NCBI GenBank assembly: GCA_945952355.1
Contig: CAMFIW010000228.1
Span: 1 to 5,609, forward strand
Reading direction: 5' to 3'
Source of the DNA: an uncultured Phenylobacterium sp.
GTDB lineage: Bacteria > Pseudomonadota > Alphaproteobacteria > Caulobacterales > Caulobacteraceae
DNA: 5,609 nt
Shown: positions 1-4,407 of the stretch, piece after piece
How the letters are laid out: every line of letters begins with the position of its first letter
Position numbering within the stretch: position 1 is the first letter of the stretch
Made by a program: the position numbers and the translations under genes
The notes under the pieces: model-generated
The model's database searches: none
What the model was told of the DNA's origin: nothing
Seen by the model: only the letters and a program-made list of their open reading frames with translations

Positions 1-1
1 G

Positions 2-274
2 CTATCGGTCATGGGTCGTCTCGAAATGGCCGGGCGAGACCCGCCCGTCGGGGCGAGTCGCGCCGGGAACATAGGTTGTTCGGCGATTGTCCGCATGAAA
101 GAGCGCCGAGGCCATCAGCGAAAGCGCCACCAGCACCACGCCGGCTGCGAACAGCCAAGGCCAGGGGGTCGAGCCCATCGGCCGTCCCGAGCGCCGCGCG
201 ATCTCTCGCCAGGCGAACCAGGCGGCGAACGGCAGGGCCAGCAGCAGGCCTCGCTCCAGGACGAGCCTAAGCAA
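2..274 (-). CDS. Small two-helix membrane protein, DUF6111-like
   Basis: A 90-residue protein with two hydrophobic segments, about residues 9-21 and 38-59. A basic loop (REIARRSGR) lies between them, and a polar tail carries the motif YVPGATRPDGRVSPGHFE. This layout and tail resemble the alphaproteobacterial DUF6111 family, whose function is unknown; the family call is from memory. The start is TTG at 272-274, eight bases inside the 3' end of the Nudix gene. I chose it because the protein then begins MLRxVLxR, as I expect for the family, and no ATG or GTG fits. A GGCGG lies just upstream as a weak ribosome site, so translation probably depends on coupling to the Nudix gene. The gene is complete: its TAG stop is at 2-4. 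Its length is normal for such a protein. It probably sits in the inner membrane. Confidence 0.8.
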   Translation of the reverse strand: MLRLVLERGLLLALPFAAWFAWREIARRSGRPMGSTPWPWLFAAGVVLVALSLMASALFHADNRRTTYVPGATRPDGRVSPGHFETTHDR

Positions 275-917
275 CCGCCGCGCCGTAGAGGCGCTGATAG
301 AGCGCCCGCAGGATGCCGGCCGTGGCGCCCCAGATGTAGCGCTCCTCGTGGGTCACGGCGTAGAACCGCCGCACCTCGCCCGACGGGATGGTGCGTTCCT
401 GCTGCTCGTAGCTTGTGGGGTTCATCAGGAGGCCGAAAGGCGTCTCGAAGATGTCGGCCACCTCGTCGGGATTGGCCTTCAGCTCGAAGCCCGGCGAGAC
501 GAAGCCCACCACCGGGGTGATCAGGTAGCCGGTGCCGGTCTGGTAGGGCGAGGAGAGCCCCGCCACGGTTACGAAGTCGGGATGGAGGCCGACCTCCTCG
601 TGCGCCTCTCGCAAGGCCGTGGCCCACGGTGTCTCGCCCGGATCGCGCCGCCCGCCTGGCAACGCCACCTGCCCGGCGTGGCGGCGCAGGGTGTCGACCC
701 TCTGGGTCAGCAGCACATTGTAGCCGGCGCCGCGCTCGATCAGTCCGATCAGCACCGAGGCCGGGGTCAGGGTTTCGGGGACGGGGGTCGGATAGGCCGG
801 TGAAAGGTCGAAGTCGGAGGTCGCCCGAGCGCCCTCGCGCTCCTCCAGCGGATCGAGGTGCCGGACGATCCAGTCGCGAAGCTCGGCGGAGGCGACGTCG
901 GCGCTCGCGGGGCTCAC
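267..917 (-). CDS. Nudix hydrolase, probable CoA pyrophosphatase
   Basis: A 216-residue Nudix hydrolase. The Nudix box is a perfect match at residues 89-111 (G, five residues, E95, seven residues, then REAHEEVGL), with metal-binding glutamates E104, E107 and E108. Directly before it, residues 69-89 match the signature of the CoA-type Nudix subfamily (LLTxR, then R, G and PGG at the right spacing). The signature's Ser/Ala and Phe are replaced by Val and Leu here. Proteins with this pair of motifs hydrolyse CoA or acyl-CoA at the diphosphate to 3',5'-ADP and 4'-phosphopantetheine, using Mg or Mn, in the cytoplasm. Substrate is inferred from the motif only. The GTG start at 915-917 overlaps the DUF1285 stop as GTGA, which suggests translational coupling. 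The 3' end overlaps the DUF6111-like gene by 8 bases. The gene is intact. Confidence 0.93.
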   Translation of the reverse strand: MSPASADVASAELRDWIVRHLDPLEEREGARATSDFDLSPAYPTPVPETLTPASVLIGLIERGAGYNVLLTQRVDTLRRHAGQVALPGGRRDPGETPWATALREAHEEVGLHPDFVTVAGLSSPYQTGTGYLITPVVGFVSPGFELKANPDEVADIFETPFGLLMNPTSYEQQERTIPSGEVRRFYAVTHEERYIWGATAGILRALYQRLYGAAVA

Positions 918-1483
918 AGGACGTGGGCTCCGGCCGGTCCGACCGGGAACCAGGCGCCGTTCGAGGCGACACCCAGGCGTGGACCGTCGGGCGTGTCGCG
1001 TTCCTCCGCCAGTTCGACCAGCTCGTAGAACACCGGCCGCGCGATCAGGGCCTCCAGGCCGCGGCGCACGTGAAGATAGGGCCGCGGCTCGCCGGTTTGC
1101 GCGTCCATTTCAACGCGGATCTCGTTCTCCGGCCCGGCCTCGACCTCGTCGCCGACATTGGTCAGGAACTTCAGAGCATCGCCCTCGCGGTCGACCCGCA
1201 CGGCGATGAAGGGCGCGTCCTCGACCGTGATCCGCATCTTCTCGACAGGGGTCACCAGGTGAAAGCCGTCGGGGTCCTTGCGCAGCACCGTCGAGAACAG
1301 CCGCACCAGGGCCTCGCGCCCGATCGGCGTACCCTCGTGGAACCACAGGCCGTCCTTGCGGATGACGATGTCGATGTCGCCGCAGTGAGCGGGGTTCCAC
1401 AGATGCACGGGCGGCAAGCCTCGCCCCGGCGCCTGTTTCGCGGCCGCGATCACCCCTTCCAGTCCCGGTTTCGACTCCGACAT
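914..1483 (-). CDS. DUF1285 family protein
   Basis: A 189-residue cytoplasmic protein without signal peptide or membrane segment. It carries the hallmarks of DUF1285: WNP at residues 29-31, GDIDIVI around 35-41, a block DGLWFHEGTPIGREALV at 44-60, then LVTPVEK (76-82) and DAPF (89-92). The biochemical function of the family is not established. The start is a choice between ATG at 1481-1483 and an in-frame GTG two codons upstream (1487-1489), with an in-frame TAG just before that. I prefer ATG because it gives the usual MSE-type beginning. Neither start has a good Shine-Dalgarno sequence. The gene ends in TGA at 914-916, overlapping the Nudix GTG by 4 bases, so the two are almost certainly one transcript. 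A gap of 48 bases separates it from the GNAT gene upstream. Confidence 0.92.
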   Translation of the reverse strand: MSESKPGLEGVIAAAKQAPGRGLPPVHLWNPAHCGDIDIVIRKDGLWFHEGTPIGREALVRLFSTVLRKDPDGFHLVTPVEKMRITVEDAPFIAVRVDREGDALKFLTNVGDEVEAGPENEIRVEMDAQTGEPRPYLHVRRGLEALIARPVFYELVELAEERDTPDGPRLGVASNGAWFPVGPAGAHVL

Positions 1484-1489
1484 GCCCAC

Positions 1490-1518
1490 AAGCTAGGCGC
1501 GCTGACCGGCCGGCTCAA
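1490..1518 (-). promoter_or_regulatory. Candidate promoter of the DUF1285 operon
   Basis: On the minus strand TTGAGC (1513-1518) is followed after exactly 17 bases by TAGCTT (1490-1495), a moderate match to the housekeeping sigma consensus (4 of 6 and 3 of 6). Transcription would be expected to begin about 7 bases after the -10 element, at position 1483, which is the A of the DUF1285 ATG. This would make a leaderless mRNA and would explain the missing Shine-Dalgarno sequence. The match is weak and the gap is GC-rich, so this remains a candidate. Confidence 0.3.
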
Positions 1519-1531
1519 CCGGAACGCAGGG

Positions 1532-2029
1532 TCAGGCCGTCACCGGCCCGGCCAGCGGCGCCGTCGCGCCCCAAGCCAGGACCCGGCGCTGGTCGACCGG
1601 ACCGGGCAGGCGCACGGCCGCGGTCGGGTCGTTCGAGAAGCCGAACCGGCTGAAATAGGGTAGGTCGCCCACCAGCAGCACCAGCGGGAAGCCCGCGGCC
1701 GCGGCCGCGGCGCAGGCGCGGCTCACCAGCACGCCGCCGGCGCCGTACTTCCTCTGGTCGGCCTCGACAGCCAAAGGCCCCAGGAAGATCGCCGGCGTGT
1801 CGCCGATCCGGATGCGCCACATTCGCACCGATCCCACCAGCCGATCGCCCTCCCAAGCGCAGAACGACATGTCGGGGCGGAACTCGGCGAACTCCCGCAC
1901 GCGCTCGGAGACCTTGGCGAAACGGCCGGGGCCGAAGGCGTGCTCCAACAGGGCCTCGATCTTGGCGTCGTCGGCGGATTGTTCGGAACGGATGTCAGTC
2001 GCCTGGGGCGCGGACGTCTGGGCGATCAT
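1532..2029 (-). CDS. GNAT family N-acetyltransferase (YhbS-like)
   Basis: A 165-residue protein of the GNAT fold, probably transferring an acetyl group from acetyl-CoA to an unknown amine. Strand and helix order fits the fold: an N-terminal helix around residues 21-31, FCAWEGDRLVGSVRMW (57-71) as the central strands, and motif A, LGPLAVEADQRKYGAGG (83-99), with the CoA pyrophosphate loop R93-x-x-G96-x-G98. GDLPYFSRFGF (121-131) is a hallmark of the YhbS-like group (COG3153 type). The length is typical for a single-domain member. The ATG at 2027-2029 lacks a clear Shine-Dalgarno sequence, but there is no better start. The gene is oriented with the DUF1285 cluster and lies 48 bases before its ATG, so it may be co-transcribed. 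Six alanines in a row at 107-112 follow motif A and are coded partly by a CCGCGG triplet repeat. Confidence 0.9.
   Translation of the reverse strand: MIAQTSAPQATDIRSEQSADDAKIEALLEHAFGPGRFAKVSERVREFAEFRPDMSFCAWEGDRLVGSVRMWRIRIGDTPAIFLGPLAVEADQRKYGAGGVLVSRACAAAAAAGFPLVLLVGDLPYFSRFGFSNDPTAAVRLPGPVDQRRVLAWGATAPLAGPVTA
1693..1710. repeat. Three tandem CCGCGG hexamers inside the GNAT gene
   Basis: CCGCGG occurs three times head to tail without a mismatch. Each unit is a palindrome, so the 18-base block is fully self-complementary. It lies in the part of the GNAT gene that encodes the alanine run after motif A. Because the unit is 6 bases, gain or loss of a unit would add or remove two residues without a frameshift. 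Confidence 0.9.
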
Positions 2030-2062
2030 GGGGAAGGTCTTCTAACGGCGGATGGCGACGAT

Positions 2063-2086
2063 CCCGCGACCGTGTTCGGTCCCGGG
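2063..2086 (-). other. Stem-loop in the GNAT leader
   Basis: The two arms are CCCG-C-GACCG and CGGTC-C-CGGG around a four-base loop (2073-2076). They form nine base pairs with one C-C mismatch (G-G on the minus-strand RNA). The structure ends 33 bases before the GNAT ATG on the minus strand. There is no T-run after it on either strand, so it is not a standard intrinsic terminator. It could be a leader structure, an mRNA-protecting hairpin, or a chance result of high GC. The fold was worked out by eye. Confidence 0.5.
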
Positions 2087-2170
2087 GCGGAAGGTCAGGC
2101 GGCGCGGCTGGCGCGCCCGGTTCGTCGCAGTTCCCGCATGGGAGAAGACCCGGCGTTGTCGGAGGCCGCG

Positions 2171-2199
2171 CACATAGGGCCAAGCCGCGGGCGCGTCAA
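2171..2199 (-). promoter_or_regulatory. Candidate promoter of the GNAT gene
   Basis: On the minus strand TTGACG (2194-2199), followed by C, matches the caulobacterial housekeeping -35 pattern TTGACGS in full. After exactly 17 bases comes TATGTG (2171-2176), preceded by CC, which keeps the CTAT core of the -10 region. Transcription would start near 2164, leaving a leader of about 135 bases before the GNAT ATG. The element begins 9 bases beyond the stop of the 91-residue gene, where an independent promoter for the next gene is expected. The rest of the 2030-2208 gap holds the stem-loop at 2063-2086 and no supported gene. Confidence 0.5.
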
Positions 2200-2208
2200 T
2201 GAAAACAG

Positions 2209-2484
2209 CTAGAGCCAGTTGCGCGGCCAGGCCCGCCCCAGCGGCCGAACCTCGCGCGGCAGGAGCCCCTTCTTCTTCATCCGCGCCGGCGTCAGCGCGC
2301 CGAGAGCCTGCACGGGCTCGACCCCCTTCACCGGGCTCGAGGCTATGCCGCCGATCAGGCTGGCGGCGTCGATGGCGGTCCATTCCGCCTTGGCCCTGTC
2401 CTCATGGCCGACCGCGAAGAAGTGGCGCACCGGGGCGGCCTCGCCGCTCAGTTCCACCATCACCCCGATCACCCAGCCCGACAT
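2209..2484 (-). CDS. Hypothetical protein of 91 residues
   Basis: I do not recognise this protein. It starts at the ATG at 2482-2484, which has an excellent ribosome site (GGAGGA, 4 bases away) and gives 91 residues. The open frame continues upstream to 2730, but that part overlaps the DsbA-like gene antisense and reads as non-coding. Nearly all codons (roughly 93%) end in G or C, as expected for a real gene here. The N-terminal half looks like a compact alpha/beta unit, with a strand WVIGVMVEL (4-12), HFFAVGHEDRAKAEW (21-35) leading into a helix, and SSPVKGVEPV (49-58). The C-terminal third is strongly basic (MKKKGLLPREVRPLGRAWPR, 69-88). No signal peptide, membrane segment or cysteine is present. 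It is divergent from the DsbA-like gene. Confidence 0.75.
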   Translation of the reverse strand: MSGWVIGVMVELSGEAAPVRHFFAVGHEDRAKAEWTAIDAASLIGGIASSPVKGVEPVQALGALTPARMKKKGLLPREVRPLGRAWPRNWL

Positions 2485-2488
2485 GGCG

Positions 2489-2494
2489 TCCTCC
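2489..2494 (-). promoter_or_regulatory. Ribosome binding site of the 91-residue gene
   Basis: GGAGGA on the minus strand lies 4 bases before the ATG at 2484. It is the strongest Shine-Dalgarno match in the window, and it decides the start against the longer open frame that reaches to 2730. Confidence 0.8.
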
Positions 2495-2519
2495 AGCCCC
2501 TCCCCCCATGCAGGGATTC

Positions 2520-2530
2520 GCTTGCCAAGC
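2520..2530. promoter_or_regulatory. Small dyad in the divergent gap
   Basis: GCTTG-C-CAAGC is a perfect 5+1+5 inverted repeat almost at the centre of the 91-base gap (2485-2575) between the 91-residue gene and the DsbA-like gene. It is partly overlapped by TTGGCA on the minus strand, a good -35 match, but I find no matching -10 element at normal spacing. A GATTC site, of the GANTC type methylated by CcrM in alphaproteobacteria, touches it at 2515-2519. A role as operator is only a possibility. Confidence 0.25.
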
Positions 2531-2560
2531 CGCCATGTGGAGCCGAGGTTCGCGCGCCAC

Positions 2561-2567
2561 AAGGGAG
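2561..2567 (+). promoter_or_regulatory. Ribosome binding site of the DsbA-like gene
   Basis: AAGGGAG lies 8 bases before the ATG at 2576. It supports that ATG as the start rather than any upstream codon of the open frame that begins at 2219. Confidence 0.75.
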
Positions 2568-2575
2568 CGAACGCC

Positions 2576-3475
2576 ATGTCTCGGATCGAGGTCGTCGAGT
2601 ACACCGACTGCGTCTGTTCGACCGCCTGGGGCGCCGAGCCCTTGCTGCGCCGGCTGGACTGGCGGCACGGCCACCACCTGGCCTGGCGCAAGGTGATGGG
2701 TGGCTTGGTCGGGAACGCCGCGACCGGCAAGGAGGGCTGGGACCGGGTGAGCGCCGCCGAGCCGATGCGCGCCTACTGGAAGCGGGTCTGGCGGCTGACC
2801 GACATGCCCTACCCCAACCCGATGAACCTGATGCTTCAGTCCACCGACCCGGCCGGCGCGGCGGTGAAGGCGGCCGAGCTGCAAGGCCAGGAGATCGCCC
2901 ACGCGGTCCTGCGCCGCTTCCGCGAGCGGATCTTCGTCTTCGGGATCGGCCCTCAGACGCCCGACGAGTTCGAGGCGGCCACCAGAGGCGTGCCCGGCCT
3001 CGACCAGGCCCGATGGCGCGCCGACCAGGCCCGGCCGGAAGTGGCCGCCGCCTATCGCGCCGACTGGCAGGAGACCCGGGAGCCGAATGACTACGTGCGG
3101 AACCTGAAGCACGACAGCCCGATGAACGGCGAGCTGAAGCACTCCGAGGGTCATGACCGCTACGCCCTGCCCACCCTGATCTTCAGGGGCGCCAAGGGCG
3201 ATGTGACCGTCGCCGGCTGGGTTCCCTACGAGGGCTACGAGGCGGGGCTGGAGGCCGCCCTGCCGGGCGCCACGGCCGACCCGAGGCCCGATCCGACTCC
3301 GGAAGAGGCCTTCGACCGCTGGCCGGTCCTGACCGCCAAGGAGCTCGCCGTGCTTTGCGGCGAGGACGCCAGGCCGCCGGCCGGCGTGGTCGCCTACGAC
3401 TGGGGCGACGGCCTGGTCTACTTCACCGTCGCCGACGCCAAAGCTCGCGGTCTGGACGCCACGGTCGCCGCCTAG
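2576..3475 (+). CDS. DsbA family / thioredoxin-fold protein with atypical active site
   Basis: A 299-residue protein of the DsbA/FrnE-like thioredoxin superfamily, cytoplasmic because no signal peptide is seen. The first strand and active-site region read VVEYTDCVCSTAWGAEP (residues 6-22). The usual pattern in this group is TDPxCxWxWGxEP, with CxxC or CxxS/A. Here C14 holds the first-cysteine position, A17 replaces the second, and an additional C12 stands where proline is usual. A helical insert follows (about 55-165), including AAVKAAELQGQEIAHAVLRR, typical of DsbA-like folds. RYALPTLIFRG holds the likely cis-proline that faces the active site. The C-terminal part (about 240-299) has one further cysteine, C261. 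Redox, isomerase or glutathione-related roles are possible, and substrate is unknown. Start fixed by AAGGGAG. The longer open frame upstream is an artefact. The TAG stop interlocks with that of the convergent nucleotidyltransferase gene. Confidence 0.87.
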   Translation: MSRIEVVEYTDCVCSTAWGAEPLLRRLDWRHGHHLAWRKVMGGLVGNAATGKEGWDRVSAAEPMRAYWKRVWRLTDMPYPNPMNLMLQSTDPAGAAVKAAELQGQEIAHAVLRRFRERIFVFGIGPQTPDEFEAATRGVPGLDQARWRADQARPEVAAAYRADWQETREPNDYVRNLKHDSPMNGELKHSEGHDRYALPTLIFRGAKGDVTVAGWVPYEGYEAGLEAALPGATADPRPDPTPEEAFDRWPVLTAKELAVLCGEDARPPAGVVAYDWGDGLVYFTVADAKARGLDATVAA

Positions 3476-4260
3476 AACTCGAACCCCACCCGGGCCTTCA
3501 GATGGGCCCGAAGGGCATCTTCCAGGGCCTGTGGCCAGGTTCCGCCAGCCCGCGCCAGCATGGTCCGGGCGCGGTCCAGGATCAGCGGCGCCAGCGCGGC
3601 GTTGGACGCCATGATCGAGGCCTCCGTCGGCCCGATCGGCGGCAGTCCAGCCAGGGTCTCGATATCCTCCGCCGGAAGGATGCGCTTCAGGTGCAGGGCG
3701 CCCGGGGGAAGCTGCGGCTGGGTGTCCATCACCATCAGGCTGATGAGCTGGTTGCGCAGCAGACCTATCCCGGTGACCGCCACCGCCCAGTCCGAGCGGC
3801 CCGCGACCACGTGGAGCAAGCCCAGGATGCGCATCGTCTCGACCGCTATGGCCTCGATCTCCTCCGCCGACGGGACGCGTGGCGGCAGCATCGGCGGCAG
3901 GCTATTCCAGACCTCGGCCTTGTCGACCAGGGCCCTCAGCCGCGCCTGGGAACCGACAACCCGACCCGGCACGGTGATGGTGAAGTCGAACCGCACCCAG
4001 CCCTCCCCCACCGCGGTGAACAGGGGCTGGCCGGGATAGGGCGCGCGCCAGATCAGCAGGGGAACCAAGTCCTCGGCCCAGGCCCGCGCCTGGGCGACGA
4101 AGGCGGGGTGGTCCTCCGGCGCGAGCACCAGGATCATATCGGCGTCGCTGAAGGCGTCGCCCTTGCCCGTACCCAGGCTGCCACCCAGGAATAAAGCCGC
4201 CACCCGTTCGTCCGCCCGCGCCTTGGCCGTCACGGCTTCGATGAATTCGTCCCGCGTCAT
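3472..4260 (-). CDS. Nucleotidyltransferase-fold protein
   Basis: A 262-residue protein with the polymerase-beta type nucleotidyltransferase motif near the N-terminus. GGSLGTGKGDAFSDADM (residues 26-42) gives the G27-S28 pair and the metal-binding D39-x-D41, and VRFDF (89-93) supplies a plausible third aspartate, D92. Residues beyond about 120 are mostly helical, as in enzymes that add AMP to small molecules such as aminoglycosides or lincosamides. All catalytic positions appear intact, so it is probably an active transferase, but nothing shows its substrate, and a role in drug resistance should not be assumed. The ATG at 4258-4260 has GGAGGG 5 bases upstream. It stands alone on its strand: the DsbA-like gene converges on it with a 4-base overlap and the transporter diverges from it. 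Confidence 0.88.
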   Translation of the reverse strand: MTRDEFIEAVTAKARADERVAALFLGGSLGTGKGDAFSDADMILVLAPEDHPAFVAQARAWAEDLVPLLIWRAPYPGQPLFTAVGEGWVRFDFTITVPGRVVGSQARLRALVDKAEVWNSLPPMLPPRVPSAEEIEAIAVETMRILGLLHVVAGRSDWAVAVTGIGLLRNQLISLMVMDTQPQLPPGALHLKRILPAEDIETLAGLPPIGPTEASIMASNAALAPLILDRARTMLARAGGTWPQALEDALRAHLKARVGFEF

Positions 4261-4265
4261 GTGAG

Positions 4266-4271
4266 CCCTCC
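4266..4271 (-). promoter_or_regulatory. Ribosome binding site of the nucleotidyltransferase gene
   Basis: GGAGGG on the minus strand, 5 bases before the ATG at 4260, is a strong Shine-Dalgarno sequence and confirms this start. Confidence 0.75.
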
Positions 4272-4300
4272 ACTGCGGGGCGCACCTTGGCCGTACCCGC

Positions 4301-4329
4301 CCGCGCGCTCAAACGACCAAATCGCGCGG
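4301..4329. repeat. Inverted repeat in the divergent gap, outer copy
   Basis: CCGCGCG (4301-4307) and CGCGCGG (4323-4329) are perfect inverted copies separated by 15 bases that are richer in A and T (CTCAAACGACCAAAT). It lies 41 bases upstream of the nucleotidyltransferase ATG. Such simple GC arms arise easily by chance in this composition, so an operator or hairpin role is weakly supported. Confidence 0.3.
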
Positions 4330-4357
4330 CGCTTGTGAGTTTCGGTCGCGAATGCGA

Positions 4358-4376
4358 GCCGCAAGATCATTGCGGC
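4358..4376. promoter_or_regulatory. Perfect 7-5-7 dyad upstream of the transporter
   Basis: GCCGCAA-GATCA-TTGCGGC is a perfect inverted repeat of 7-base arms around 5 bases. It ends 31 bases before the transporter ATG, in the 147-base gap between two divergent genes. Its size and symmetry suit a dimeric repressor such as a TetR- or MarR-type protein, but no regulator gene is visible in the window. Its right arm begins with TTGCGG, which could be a weak -35 element (17 bases to CATGCT, start near 4405), so binding here could block transcription. No run of T follows, so it is not a standard terminator. Confidence 0.4.
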
Positions 4377-4407
4377 GCTTCCCGGCGCGCGCCATGCTGG
4401 CGGCTCC

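Noticed and set aside
1484..1489. GTG at 1489 as the start of DUF1285
   Set aside because: It adds only two residues and has no better ribosome site; the ATG at 1483 fits the usual beginning. It cannot be fully excluded.
1496..1531. Possible terminator between GNAT and DUF1285 formed by repeated CCGG elements
   Set aside because: Arms are only 4 to 5 bases, overlap each other, and no T-run follows.
629..1663. Open frame of 344 residues on the plus strand
   Set aside because: It spans the opposite strand of the Nudix, DUF1285 and GNAT genes, all of which have clear family motifs. The translated product is Arg-rich and featureless.
2095..2139. Possible 14-residue arginine-rich leader peptide in the GNAT leader (minus strand)
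   Set aside because: It has an ATG and a TGA but no Shine-Dalgarno sequence, and such a short frame is expected by chance.
2219..2575. N-terminal extension of the DsbA-like reading frame on the plus strand
   Set aside because: It is antisense to the 91-residue gene, has a low-complexity Arg/Pro/Ser composition, and the ATG at 2576 has a good ribosome site and begins the fold correctly.
2485..2730. N-terminal extension of the 91-residue frame on the minus strand
   Set aside because: It runs antisense through the start of the DsbA-like gene, while the ATG at 2484 has GGAGGA at ideal distance.
4384..4393. Ten-base palindrome GGCGCGCGCC upstream of the transporter
   Set aside because: A pure GC palindrome of this size is likely by chance in this composition and has no loop or partner.
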